Below, piece by piece: positions 1-8,437 of a stretch of 64,000 nt of DNA. Within the stretch, counting starts at the first letter, position 1. Each line of letters starts with the position of its first letter. Below the pieces are notes generated by a model that saw nothing but the letters and a program-made list of their open reading frames with translations, searched no databases and had not been told where the DNA came from. Origin of the DNA: Streptomyces caeruleatus (GTDB lineage Bacteria > Actinomycetota > Actinomycetes > Streptomycetales > Streptomycetaceae); assembly GCF_001514235.1 (NCBI RefSeq), contig NZ_KQ948925.1, forward strand, positions 124,001 to 188,000. Direction: 5' to 3'. The position numbers were made by a program, and so were the translations under genes.

Positions 1-588
1 GAGACGGCGGGTCTCCGTACGGAGGCGACTGGTGAACATCTGATCACGTTCGGCGAGGTTGCGGGTGGCCTTGGCCGGATCGCTGGTCTTCCGGACGAAG
101 CCCTCTCCCGCCGCGGCCCGGCTCCGGAAGACGTTCTGGCGGAACTCGGGGGTGGGCAGGAGCCAGACGGCGTGTTCGGGAACGGCGAGCAGCGGTTTCA
201 CGAGGTGGGGCAGCAGCCGGAAGCCCTCGACGACGACGCACGGCTCCCGCGGCAGCCGGAGGAGGTCTTCGACGATCAGGCCGAATCCTTCGCCGTGATA
301 CCAGTGGAACGTGTCGAGCATGGTCCGCGGGGACCGGTTCACCCAGCGTTCGTCCATGTCCATGGCCATGAACCGGTGCAGGAAGGGCGCCTCCTGGGGC
401 GTGGTCCGTCGGGCGTGCTCCCCCATCACGTCGTCCGTGGCGTAGAGACGCCAGCCGTAGCGGTCCGCGAGGCGACGGGCGATCGTCGACTTGCCGGCTC
501 CGCTGCCGCCGCCGATCCAGTAGACGTGCCGCAGCCGGGCGGCCGACGCGGCGGCGTCGGTCACCTCTTCGTCCTGTCCGGACAGCAT
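1..588 (-). CDS. P-loop nucleoside/shikimate-kinase-like ATPase, C-terminus cut by window edge
   Basis: The reading frame starts with an ATG at 588 and runs off the left edge, so only the first 196 residues are visible. About residue 26 there is a clear Walker A motif (GGGSGAGKS), followed by the small-kinase pattern of a substrate-binding acidic stretch (ATDDVMGEHARR) and a Walker-B-like hydrophobic strand ending in VVEGFRLLP. This is the layout of small soluble P-loop kinases that phosphorylate a small molecule. The substrate cannot be read from the sequence. The next gene on the same strand ends 54 bases upstream, so it could be the last gene of that leftward unit. The kinase-like fold is sure; the function is unknown. 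Confidence 0.75.
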   Translation of the reverse strand, partial: MLSGQDEEVTDAAASAARLRHVYWIGGGSGAGKSTIARRLADRYGWRLYATDDVMGEHARRTTPQEAPFLHRFMAMDMDERWVNRSPRTMLDTFHWYHGEGFGLIVEDLLRLPREPCVVVEGFRLLPHLVKPLLAVPEHAVWLLPTPEFRQNVFRSRAAAGEGFVRKTSDPAKATRNLAERDQMFTSRLRTETRRL

Positions 589-642
589 CCCTCTCCCCCT
601 GCGTAGGCCGGTCGATGCGAGGAGACCCAGTCTGGCGGCTCG

Positions 643-2181
643 TCAGCCGGTGGGGCCCTTCGACACCTCGGCGCACAGGTACGGGCGGGCGAGCAGCAGG
701 CCGGTGCCGGTCAGTGCGATGCCGACGTAGACCGGCGCGAGGTGGAGGAAGTCGGTGTAGTGGATCGCGCCGTGCACCACGACGGCCGGGAGGAAACCCG
801 CGGTCGCCGCCGCGGTCAGGGTCCAGAAGACCCAGCTCTCCCCGCGTCGCCAGCCCCACGCGCTGAGCAGCGTGATCGCGACGGCGGCGGACATCAGCGC
901 GCCGCCGAAGCCCGCCCGGTCGTGGGCGACGAAGGGCACCAGGTGGGGGTTCACGGCTTCCAGCACGGGTGTGCTGGTGCCCAGGAAGGTCAGGTCGCTC
1001 GGCACGAACACCCCTGTCAGACCGACCACCGAGATCACCGCTCCGCCGGCGAACAGCCCGGCTCCGGTGACGATGAGCAGCAGTTGGCCGACCAGCGCCC
1101 GCCGTCGCTCCGGCTCCGGTCCTTCGGGCGCGAGGCGCCATCGCGGCGTGTGCGGGGTTCGGCGTACGGCGGCCAGGTACATCGGGAACAGCACGACGGC
1201 GGTGGCCGTGTGCAGGGGTTCCACGAAGCCGGTGGCCAGGAAGTAGAACAGGGTGGGGAAGCCGATCGCCCCCGAGATGAGGTACACCTCGCGGGCCCAG
1301 GGCCAGCCGCGTCTGATCCCGCCCACGGCGAGGCCGGTGTAGAGGGCGCCGATCGCCACCATGGTGCCGGCCATGGTGATCCGGTCGTGCTGGAGGAAGT
1401 GCACGAGGTGGTGGTTGGCGGCATGGAGTTCGTGCAGGGTCATGCCGAGGTAGTCGCGGTCGTACCAGAGCAGTACCGGTCCGAGTGTGATCAGCGCGGC
1501 GCCGAGTCCGGCGCCGGTCATGCCGAGCCCGACGAGCAGTGCCCAGCACCAGGCGGGCCAGCGGCGGGGGTCGCGGCCGAGGTCGCGCAGGCGTGGAGCG
1601 GGTGCCGTGGGTGTGGCGGCCTCGGTGACCCGTGCGAACCAGCCGGGTCCGGCTTCGACGAGCACCTCGGGGCGGGCGAGTACGACGGTGTCCGGATCGG
1701 CGAGTGCGGCTGCCGCGGCGGTGACCGACGGGTCGGACACGCGGACCAGGTGCGGGGCGTCGTCGCCGGTGAACCCGTCGACATGGGGCGCGAGAGCGGC
1801 CTCGGTCTGCGCGTCGCGGGCCCCGACGACCACCGGGATCGAACGCCCGGCAGCGGCCTCCCGTACGGTCTCCACGTCGGCGGCCGACACGGGTGACACC
1901 TCGACGACACCGGCCCCGAGCGGGGGCATGGCGCGGATCGTGTCGCGGGCGAGCGAGGGCGGCACCGATATGCCCAGGCGGACGGCCAGGGGCACGCCTG
2001 CCGTCTCGCCGGCGAGCCGCTCGGGTGGATGGCGGTGGCCGAAGCCCCGGGCGATCAGTCGTGCGCCGGCGGGACGGGAGCCGATCGAGGCCAGCAGCCG
2101 CAGCGCGGTGCGCTGCGAGCGGCGGTCGCCGAGGACGGCTGCGGCCGCGCCGCGCAGTGGGTGGTACGTCCAGTCCGGCAT
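643..2181 (-). CDS. Membrane protein: dihydroorotate-dehydrogenase-like N-terminus fused to a duplicated transmembrane domain
   Basis: The protein has 512 residues. Residues 1-200 are soluble and look like a shortened TIM-barrel piece of the dihydroorotate dehydrogenase type (DWTYHPLRG at the start, then PLAVRLGIS), without an obvious full flavin site. From about residue 210 on there are eight or so hydrophobic segments. Two stretches of the membrane part match each other (N-x-HLV-x-F-x-x-HDR-x-x-x-G), which points to an internal duplication with a conserved His-Asp-Arg in each half. The ATG overlaps the stop of the monooxygenase gene upstream (TGATG), so the two are translationally coupled and probably act together. 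I do not recognise a named family; the fusion and repeat are read directly from the sequence. Confidence 0.75.
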   Translation of the reverse strand: MPDWTYHPLRGAAAAVLGDRRSQRTALRLLASIGSRPAGARLIARGFGHRHPPERLAGETAGVPLAVRLGISVPPSLARDTIRAMPPLGAGVVEVSPVSAADVETVREAAAGRSIPVVVGARDAQTEAALAPHVDGFTGDDAPHLVRVSDPSVTAAAAALADPDTVVLARPEVLVEAGPGWFARVTEAATPTAPAPRLRDLGRDPRRWPAWCWALLVGLGMTGAGLGAALITLGPVLLWYDRDYLGMTLHELHAANHHLVHFLQHDRITMAGTMVAIGALYTGLAVGGIRRGWPWAREVYLISGAIGFPTLFYFLATGFVEPLHTATAVVLFPMYLAAVRRTPHTPRWRLAPEGPEPERRRALVGQLLLIVTGAGLFAGGAVISVVGLTGVFVPSDLTFLGTSTPVLEAVNPHLVPFVAHDRAGFGGALMSAAVAITLLSAWGWRRGESWVFWTLTAAATAGFLPAVVVHGAIHYTDFLHLAPVYVGIALTGTGLLLARPYLCAEVSKGPTG

Positions 2182-3386
2182 CAGTGGCTCTCGCTCCGGG
2201 AATCGCTGTGGCTCTCGCTCGGTGGCGTGGTCGCCGGGTCGTCGGGCGGGGTCCAGCCGAGGATCGGTGTCATGGATCGCAGCGTGGCCCGCGTCGGCGT
2301 CAGCCGGGCTGCCGTGTCGCGCAGCAGTACGGCGGGCGGCCATGCCAGCTGGCCGAGCGTGCCGAGGCGGGCGGAGCGGCGGGCGACGGCCTGGGTGCGA
2401 GGGCGGCGCTGGAGGTCGTACGAGGTGAGCGCGGCGGTGATGTCCGGGGTGCCGTCGAGGCAGTGGGCGAGAGTGACCGCGTCCTCCAGGGCCTGGCACG
2501 CGCCCTGACCCAGATTCGGGGTCATGGCGTGGGCGGCGTCGCCCAGCAGCGCGACGCGGCCGTGGGCGAAGGAGGGCAGCGGCGGCAGGTCGTACAGGTC
2601 GTGCCGGAGCACCGAGTCCGGGCGGACGGCGGCCAGCAGAGCGGGGACGGGATCGGGCCAGGCCCCGAAGCGGCGCAGCAGCTCTGCGTGCTCGGATGTG
2701 GCGGAGGCCGCTCCGGGTGGCAGGGAGGCGGTGGCGAAGCAGTACATGCGCCCGCCCGGCAGCGCCGTGTAACCGAACCTCTCGCCGCGGCCCCAGGTCG
2801 CGGCGCCTTCGGCGGGCGGGTCGGCGAGGGGGTCGGTGACCATGCGCCAGGCGGTGTAGCCGACGTACCGGGGACCTGCCGCCGTAGGCCACAGGGCGCT
2901 GCGGACCACGCTGCGCAGGCCGTCGGCGCCGATCACGAGGTCGGAACGGGACTCGCCCCCACGGTGTTCGACGATCACGCCATCGGCGTCGTCGCGGACC
3001 GCGGACACTTCGCTGCCCGGCCGCAGGCTGTCGGCGGGCAGTGCCTCGGTGAGCGCCCGCAGCAGGTCGGCCCGGTGCAGGACGACCAGGGGGTGGCCGA
3101 AGCGGCGCGTCAGTTCCGCGTTGTCCGTACGGGACAGCCAGCGGCCCCGCCGGTCGCGTACCCCGCCGGTGGCCTCGACGGCGCCGAGTGCCCGGACGGT
3201 GCCGGCCAGGCCGAGCGCCTCCAGGGCGCGCAGCGCGTTCGGCCACAGGGAGATGCCGGCGCCGATCTCGGTGAACGCGGGGGCTCGTTCCAGCACTTCG
3301 ACGCGCCAGCCCCGGCGGTGCAGGGCGATGGCCGCCGCGAGGCCGCCGATCCCGCCGCCGACGACGGTCGCGGCACGCTGCGGCAT
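2181..3386 (-). CDS. FAD-dependent monooxygenase (UbiH / salicylate-hydroxylase type)
   Basis: This 401-residue protein starts with the dinucleotide-binding motif GGGIGGLAAAIALHRRGW, followed by the acidic ERAP end of the second strand. It carries the second family signature near the C-terminal third, VALLGDAAHAMTPNLGQGACQALEDA, which binds the FAD ribityl chain; the motif is quoted here only to its GDAAHAMTP core. Length and motif order are those of group A aromatic hydroxylases, which use NAD(P)H and O2 to hydroxylate a substrate. The extreme C-terminus is a Ser/His/Glu-rich tail (SESHSDSRSESH) that is not part of the fold. It is the first gene of a two-gene leftward unit with the membrane protein downstream. 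The substrate is unknown. Confidence 0.88.
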   Translation of the reverse strand: MPQRAATVVGGGIGGLAAAIALHRRGWRVEVLERAPAFTEIGAGISLWPNALRALEALGLAGTVRALGAVEATGGVRDRRGRWLSRTDNAELTRRFGHPLVVLHRADLLRALTEALPADSLRPGSEVSAVRDDADGVIVEHRGGESRSDLVIGADGLRSVVRSALWPTAAGPRYVGYTAWRMVTDPLADPPAEGAATWGRGERFGYTALPGGRMYCFATASLPPGAASATSEHAELLRRFGAWPDPVPALLAAVRPDSVLRHDLYDLPPLPSFAHGRVALLGDAAHAMTPNLGQGACQALEDAVTLAHCLDGTPDITAALTSYDLQRRPRTQAVARRSARLGTLGQLAWPPAVLLRDTAARLTPTRATLRSMTPILGWTPPDDPATTPPSESHSDSRSESH

Positions 3387-3484
3387 GGGTCCTCGCTCTG
3401 GGCTCTGGGCGCCGCCCTCGGTCGGGCGGCCGTCGATCCGGTGCCCGAGCGGCGTGCGATGCGACGCGAGGCTGCTGAGCAGCG

Positions 3485-3516
3485 CTTATAGCAGCATGTC
3501 GACAGAGGCCTGTCAA
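3485..3516 (-). promoter_or_regulatory. Candidate promoter/operator of the monooxygenase unit
   Basis: On the minus strand a perfect -35-like TTGACA (3516-3511) is followed by TATAAG (3490-3485), with a long 20-base spacer. The -35 lies in an imperfect palindrome TTGACAGGCCTCTGTCGA (arms 6 of 7 matching), which could be a repressor site. The spacer is longer than ideal, so this is only a candidate. Confidence 0.35.
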
Positions 3517-3650
3517 CGTGCGGCAGGGCACGCGACGGCGTGCCGCGAGCTGCCGACAGCGGGCAGCGACGCGGGTTTCGAAGAGGGGGGGCGGGCTCCG
3601 CGCGCTGTCCCGACGGACCGTACGCCGCGGACCCGCCCTCCCTCACCGCG

Positions 3651-4742
3651 TCAGGCCGCGGCGGTCCGGCGTTCGCGCCACCAGGAGGCCGCCCAGGCGA
3701 GCAGTGCACCGCCCGCCGCGTAGGCGCCGAGCACCCAGAGGGCCGACGTGGTGGCGTTGCCCGCGAAGTAGACGGTGTTGCGGACGAGGGTGGTGCCCGC
3801 GCCCGGGGGCAGGGCCTGGCCGATGGCGCTCCAGAAGGACGGGAGCAGCGGCGCCGGGTAGACGCCGCCGGAGCTCGGGTTGCCCAGCACGACGAAGAGG
3901 AGGACGACGACGCCGGTGCCCAGCAGGCCGAGCAGGGTCTGGAGGGCGAGCGCGGTCGTCGCCGAGGCGAGGACGACGAGGGTGCCGATGCCAGTCAGGG
4001 CCCAGAAGTGGCCGCCGAGCGCGTCGAACACCGGCCCCACGATCACCGCCCCGGCAAGGCCCGACACGATCGCGTACGGCACGAGGACGGCGAGCCGGAT
4101 GAGGGTGCGGTGCCGGTTGGCGGGACGGGAACCGGCGGCCATGCCCATGATCGTCGCGGTGAGGTAGCCGCCGATCACCCAGCCCAGCACGAGGTAGAAG
4201 GACGTCATGCCGCGCCCGTCACCGGAGTTGGGTGACCGGATGTCGGTGACGGTGATCTGGCGCTTCTGGGCCGCCTCGATCTTCTGGGCGATCTGCGTGG
4301 CGGTCTGCGACACCGACGGTCCGCCGGCCGAGGCGACCAGGAGGGTGTCCTTGGTGCCGGTCGCGTCGAAGAGGAAGGCGGCGTCGGCCTCGCGCGTGAG
4401 GACCGACTGGCGGGCGGCGGCGGCGCTGGCGGCCGCCGTTGCCTCGACCGGGTTGCCGTCGAGGGCGTTGAGCCGGTCGACGATCTTCGCGGACGCCTGC
4501 TGCGGAGCGGCCACGGCGACCGGGATGCGGTGCGGCGTGGGCGAGTGGAAGGCACCGACGTACGAGACGACGAAGGCGAGCTGCACGAGCAGACCGCCGA
4601 GCACGAGCCCGAACGCGCGGAGCGTGACGGCGTCCTTGAACTCGGCGGCGAAACCAGGGGACTTGGCGGCGGAACCGACAGGGGTGTCGGCGGCGGAGTC
4701 CGTGGGGGACATGCCCGAAGGCGGGCTGGACTGGGAGTTCAC
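3651..4742 (-). CDS. DUF3533 / YhgE-Pip-like membrane protein (ABC-2 permease fold)
   Basis: The protein has 363 residues. A first transmembrane helix near residues 40-62 is followed by a large extracytoplasmic domain of about 130 residues and then five hydrophobic helices in the C-terminal half. That is the topology of the DUF3533 and YhgE/Pip proteins related to ABC-2 export permeases. No ATPase gene is adjacent. The assumed start is a GTG at 4742 without a visible Shine-Dalgarno sequence; an ATG at 4712 (MSPTDSAADT) is an equal alternative. It is divergent from the MHS transporter gene, with 223 bases between the two starts that could hold both promoters. The transported substrate is unknown. 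Confidence 0.75.
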   Translation of the reverse strand: MNSQSSPPSGMSPTDSAADTPVGSAAKSPGFAAEFKDAVTLRAFGLVLGGLLVQLAFVVSYVGAFHSPTPHRIPVAVAAPQQASAKIVDRLNALDGNPVEATAAASAAAARQSVLTREADAAFLFDATGTKDTLLVASAGGPSVSQTATQIAQKIEAAQKRQITVTDIRSPNSGDGRGMTSFYLVLGWVIGGYLTATIMGMAAGSRPANRHRTLIRLAVLVPYAIVSGLAGAVIVGPVFDALGGHFWALTGIGTLVVLASATTALALQTLLGLLGTGVVVLLFVVLGNPSSGGVYPAPLLPSFWSAIGQALPPGAGTTLVRNTVYFAGNATTSALWVLGAYAAGGALLAWAASWWRERRTAAA

Positions 4743-4965
4743 GGGGGTGATCGTCGCACGGTCAGGTGAACGACTCTCTTACCGGGATCTCGCCGCCGCT
4801 CCTCGGCCGCCCATCCTCGGCCCCCTCCTCGGGCCGCCCCTCCCCCGCCGCCGCCTCCCGGTGCATCAGCCCTAAGGGAGTGTTAGGACTTCGTTCGCCC
4901 TGTTGAACGGCACTGTCGTGCCGTCGACTCTGTGTGCTTCCGGGCCGCAGACAAGGGAGTTTTCG

Positions 4966-6312
4966 ATGGCCACACAGACCACACCCGTGAGCGCGCGGGA
5001 GTCGCGCCGCGGTGAGCGCAGGGTCGTCAGCAACATCGTGCGCGGATCGATCGGCAACTTGATCGAGTGGTACGACTGGTACGCGTACACCGCGTTCAGC
5101 GTGTACTTCGCCGCCGCGTTCTTTCCGTCCGGCGACCAGACGGCGCAGCTGCTGAACACCGCCGCGGTGTTCGCCGTCGGCTTCCTGATGCGCCCGATCG
5201 GCGGCTGGGTGCTCGGCCGTTACGCCGACCGGCGGGGGCGGCGCGCGGCGCTGACGCTGTCGGTGACGCTCATGGCGGCGGGTTCGCTGATCGTGGCGCT
5301 GACGCCGTCGTACGGGGCGATCGGGGTGGCCGCGCCGGTTCTGCTGGTGACCGCGCGGCTGTTGCAGGGCCTGTCGGTGGGCGGTGAGTACTCGACCTCG
5401 GCCACGTACATGTCGGAGGTGGCCTCGCCCGGCCGGCGCGGCTACTACTCCAGCTTCCAGTACGTCACGCTCATCGCCGGCCAGCTGACCGCGCTCGGCC
5501 TGCAGATCGTGCTCCAGCAGGTGCTCAGCGCGACGCAGATGGAGGCGTGGGGCTGGCGGGTCGCGTTCGTCGTGGGTGCGGCGGGGGCGATCGTCGTGCT
5601 GTGGCTGCGGCGCGGCATGGACGAGTCGGAGAGCTTCGAGCGCGCGGCGGCCGCAGGGGAGGAGGGCAAGGACGGCGGGCCCGCGCGCGGCAGCCTGCGG
5701 ATGCTGCTGTCCTACCCCCGGCAGTGCCTGGTCGTGGTCGGGCTGACCATGGGCGGCACGCTGTTCTTCTACACGTACACCACGTATCTGCAGAAGTTCA
5801 TGGTCAACACCAGCGGCATCGCCAAGCCGACGGCGGCCTGGATCAACTTCTTCGCGCTGCTGGTGTTCGTGCTGCTCCAGCCGGTCATGGGTCTGCTGTC
5901 CGACCGGGTCGGTCGCCGTCCGATGCTGATCGCGTTCGGGGTGCTCGGAGCCGTGGTCGTGGTGCCCTCGCTGACGCTGCTTTCGCACACCAGCGATCCG
6001 GTGTACGCGTTCCTGCTGATGGTCGGGCCGCTGGCGGTCAGCTCGCTGTACACCTCGATCAGCGCGGTGGTGAAGGCGGAGCTGTTCCCGACGTCGATCC
6101 GGGCGCTGGGCGTCGGTCTGCCCTACGCGCTGACGGTGGCCGTGTTCGGTGGGACGGCCGAGTACGTGGCGCTGTGGTTCAAGAACGCCGGGCACGAGAG
6201 CTGGTACTTCTACTACGTCACCGCCTGTGTCCTGATTTCGCTGCTCGTCTACATTCGGATGCGCGAGACGTCCGACGGATCGCCGCTGGAGAGCGAGACC
6301 CGCGATCACTGA
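4966..6312 (+). CDS. MHS-family major facilitator (organic acid:H+ symporter type)
   Basis: The 448-residue product has twelve predicted helices and the metabolite:H+ symporter signature near its start (SIGNLIEWYDWYAYTAFSVY), quoted here to twenty residues. It also has the DRRGRR loop between helices 2 and 3 and DRVGRRP between helices 8 and 9. KgtP and ShiA, uptake permeases for 2-oxoglutarate and shikimate, belong to this group. I chose the ATG at 4966 because an AAGGGAG ribosome-binding site lies just upstream and the residues before it are not membrane-like. It is the first gene of a four-gene rightward unit that continues with a two-component system and a TAXI binding protein, so it is probably the uptake system whose substrate these proteins sense. 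Confidence 0.88.
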   Translation: MATQTTPVSARESRRGERRVVSNIVRGSIGNLIEWYDWYAYTAFSVYFAAAFFPSGDQTAQLLNTAAVFAVGFLMRPIGGWVLGRYADRRGRRAALTLSVTLMAAGSLIVALTPSYGAIGVAAPVLLVTARLLQGLSVGGEYSTSATYMSEVASPGRRGYYSSFQYVTLIAGQLTALGLQIVLQQVLSATQMEAWGWRVAFVVGAAGAIVVLWLRRGMDESESFERAAAAGEEGKDGGPARGSLRMLLSYPRQCLVVVGLTMGGTLFFYTYTTYLQKFMVNTSGIAKPTAAWINFFALLVFVLLQPVMGLLSDRVGRRPMLIAFGVLGAVVVVPSLTLLSHTSDPVYAFLLMVGPLAVSSLYTSISAVVKAELFPTSIRALGVGLPYALTVAVFGGTAEYVALWFKNAGHESWYFYYVTACVLISLLVYIRMRETSDGSPLESETRDH

Positions 6313-6328
6313 CGGAAGGAAGGCGACC

Positions 6329-7000
6329 GTGCGCGTGCTGCTGGCCGAGGACGACGACGGGGTGGCCGACGCCCTCACCGAGGCCCTGTACGAGCACGGT
6401 CATCTGCCCAGTCGGGTCCGGCGCGGCGAGGAGGTCCTCGTCCGGCACCGGCAGGCCGACCTGCTGCTGCTCGACCTCGGCCTGCCCGACCTCGACGGAC
6501 TGGAGGTGCTGCGCAAGCTGCGTGCGGTGAGCGGCCTTCCGGTGGTGGTGCTGACCGCGCGGGGCGACGAGCGGTCGGTGGTGCGCGGCCTGCGCCTGGG
6601 CGCCGACGACTACCTGGTCAAGCCGGTGCGGCTGGCCGAGCTGCTGGCCCGGATCGAGGCCGTCACCCGCCGCGCCACGACGGCGGCCGTGACTGCCGCC
6701 GCTCCGGCGCCGCGTACGGTCCGTGCCGAGGACGTCGAGGTCGACCTCGGCGCGCGCCGGGTGACGGTCGGCGGGGCCGAGGTGCGGCTGACCACCAAGG
6801 AGTTCGCGGTCCTCGCCGCGCTGGCGGCCAGGGCCGGTACGGCGGTCAGCCGCCAGCAGCTGATGGACGAGGTCTGGGGCGACGCCTACCTGGCCGTGTC
6901 CCGTTCGCTCGACGTCCATCTCACCCAGCTGCGGGCCAAGATCGGCCGCCCCGAGGTGCTGACCACGATCCGCGGCTTCGGCTACCGGTTCGGCGGCTGA
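6329..7000 (+). CDS. OmpR-family response regulator
   Basis: The protein has 223 residues, with a receiver domain (residues 1-115) and a winged-helix DNA-binding domain (about 130-223). The phosphoacceptor is Asp49 in LLLLDLGLPD, the acidic pocket is EDDD at residues 7-10, and Lys100 is in the usual VKPV motif. The winged helix ends with the typical TIRGFGYRF. Translation starts at a GTG preceded by GGAAGGAAGG. The gene lies 16 bases after the transporter and 18 before the sensor kinase, so it is the partner of that kinase. It most likely controls this operon; its binding site was not identified. Confidence 0.93.
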   Translation: MRVLLAEDDDGVADALTEALYEHGHLPSRVRRGEEVLVRHRQADLLLLDLGLPDLDGLEVLRKLRAVSGLPVVVLTARGDERSVVRGLRLGADDYLVKPVRLAELLARIEAVTRRATTAAVTAAAPAPRTVRAEDVEVDLGARRVTVGGAEVRLTTKEFAVLAALAARAGTAVSRQQLMDEVWGDAYLAVSRSLDVHLTQLRAKIGRPEVLTTIRGFGYRFGG

Positions 7001-7018
7001 ACGGGCCGGGGATCTCGC

Positions 7019-8437
7019 ATGCGTACCCGGGTACTGACCGTCGTCCTGGCCTTCGCCGTGCTCGCGGTGGCCGGCTTCGCCGTGCCGCTGCTCGGCGTCA
7101 CCGCCACCCAGCGCACCGAGCAGTTCGTCGCGGCCCGCGCCGCCGACCTGGACCGCTTCGCCGGGCTGGCCGAGCAGGCCGCCGTCAGCGGCGACACCGG
7201 CGCGCTGACCACCGAGGTCACCCGGTACACCGAGCTGTACGGCGAGGCGGTCGTGGTCGTCGACGCCCGCCGTGCCCCGGTGGCGCAGACCGGCGGCATG
7301 CGCGCGGCCGACCCGACCGTCGCCCGCCTGGTCGACGCGGCCTTGCGCAACCAGCCGGTGTCGCCCGGGGGCACGCTGCGCCCCTGGTCACGCGGCGACA
7401 AGCTGCTCGCCCGGCCGGTGGGCACCGGCACGCGGGTGTCCGGTGCCGTGGTGCTGCGGGCGTCGGTTCGGGCCGCCGCGGACGACATCGCGCTGCGCTG
7501 GGCGCTGGTCCTGGCCGGCGCGGGCCTGTTCGCCGTGGCCTGTCTGCTGCTCGCCCGCGCCGCCACCCGGTGGGTCGTACGCCCCCTGCACCGCCTGGAC
7601 CGGGCGGTCGGCGCGCTCGCGGCAGGGCTGCCCGCCGAGCACGCCCGGGAGGGCGGCCCGCCCGAACTGCGCCAGCTCGCCACCGGCTTCAACCGCATGG
7701 CCGACGCCGTGTCCACCGCGCTGGAACAGCAGCGCCGCCTGGTCGCCGACACCTCGCACCAGCTGCGCAACCCGCTCGCCGCCCTGCGTCTGCGCATCGA
7801 CTCGCTCCAGCCCCGCCTGCCCGACTCCGCCACCCGCACCTACACCGGCGTGACCGCCGAACTCGAACGGATGGAGCACCTCCTGGACGACCTGCTCGCC
7901 CTCGCCGACGCCGAACACCGCGCCGGCGAACTGGCCGTGACGGACGAACGCGAGGCGTCCTGCGACGCGACGGCGGTCGCCGCGGCCCAGACCCGGCTGT
8001 GGCACCCGGTGGCCGAACAGGCGGGCATCCGCCTGGAGTTCCTCCCCGGCACCGCCGTCCCGGCGAACTGCACGGAGGGCGAACTGGCCCAGCTGGCCGA
8101 CATCCTGCTCGACAACGCGATCAAGTACGCCGGGAACGGCGCCCGTGTCCGTACGCGCTGTTTCGCCCAGGGCCCGGAGGCGGTGTTCGAGGTACAGGAC
8201 GACGGACCGGGCCTGGCCGAGGGGGAACTCCCGCAGGCGGGCATCCGTTTCTGGCGCTCGCAGCGTCACCGCGAGGTGCGGGGCAGTGGGCTCGGTCTGG
8301 CCATCGCCGAGCGGTTGGCGGCCGGCCGGGGCGGACGGGTCGAGTTCGCGACGGCCGAACCGCACGGCCTGCGGGTCCGGGTGGTGCTCCCGCGCGGCGA
8401 GCACGGGGCGTCTGGTCCGAAGGGGCCTGCGGCATGA
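7019..8437 (+). CDS. Sensor histidine kinase (TctE/CutS-like architecture)
   Basis: The 472-residue membrane kinase has a first helix at residues 4-27, an extracytoplasmic loop of about 125 residues and a second helix at about 160-183. A HAMP segment follows, then a HisKA domain with His247 in DTSHQLRNPLAALRL and a HATPase domain with the N box (DILLDNAIKYAG), DDGPGL and GSGLGLAI. It phosphorylates the regulator encoded just upstream. The last four bases overlap the TAXI binding-protein gene (ATGA), so kinase and binding protein are made together. That fits a model in which the loaded binding protein touches the outer loop of the kinase. The model is inference. Confidence 0.93.
   Translation: MRTRVLTVVLAFAVLAVAGFAVPLLGVTATQRTEQFVAARAADLDRFAGLAEQAAVSGDTGALTTEVTRYTELYGEAVVVVDARRAPVAQTGGMRAADPTVARLVDAALRNQPVSPGGTLRPWSRGDKLLARPVGTGTRVSGAVVLRASVRAAADDIALRWALVLAGAGLFAVACLLLARAATRWVVRPLHRLDRAVGALAAGLPAEHAREGGPPELRQLATGFNRMADAVSTALEQQRRLVADTSHQLRNPLAALRLRIDSLQPRLPDSATRTYTGVTAELERMEHLLDDLLALADAEHRAGELAVTDEREASCDATAVAAAQTRLWHPVAEQAGIRLEFLPGTAVPANCTEGELAQLADILLDNAIKYAGNGARVRTRCFAQGPEAVFEVQDDGPGLAEGELPQAGIRFWRSQRHREVRGSGLGLAIAERLAAGRGGRVEFATAEPHGLRVRVVLPRGEHGASGPKGPAA

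Noticed and set aside
44..1549. Long open frame across the start of the window
   Set aside because: It is Arg/Pro-rich shadow of the kinase-like and membrane-protein genes on the same strand in another frame; no family motif.
4762..6378. 538-codon minus-strand frame over the MHS transporter
   Set aside because: Antisense shadow with low-complexity His/Arg/Gln composition; the plus strand encodes a clear transporter.
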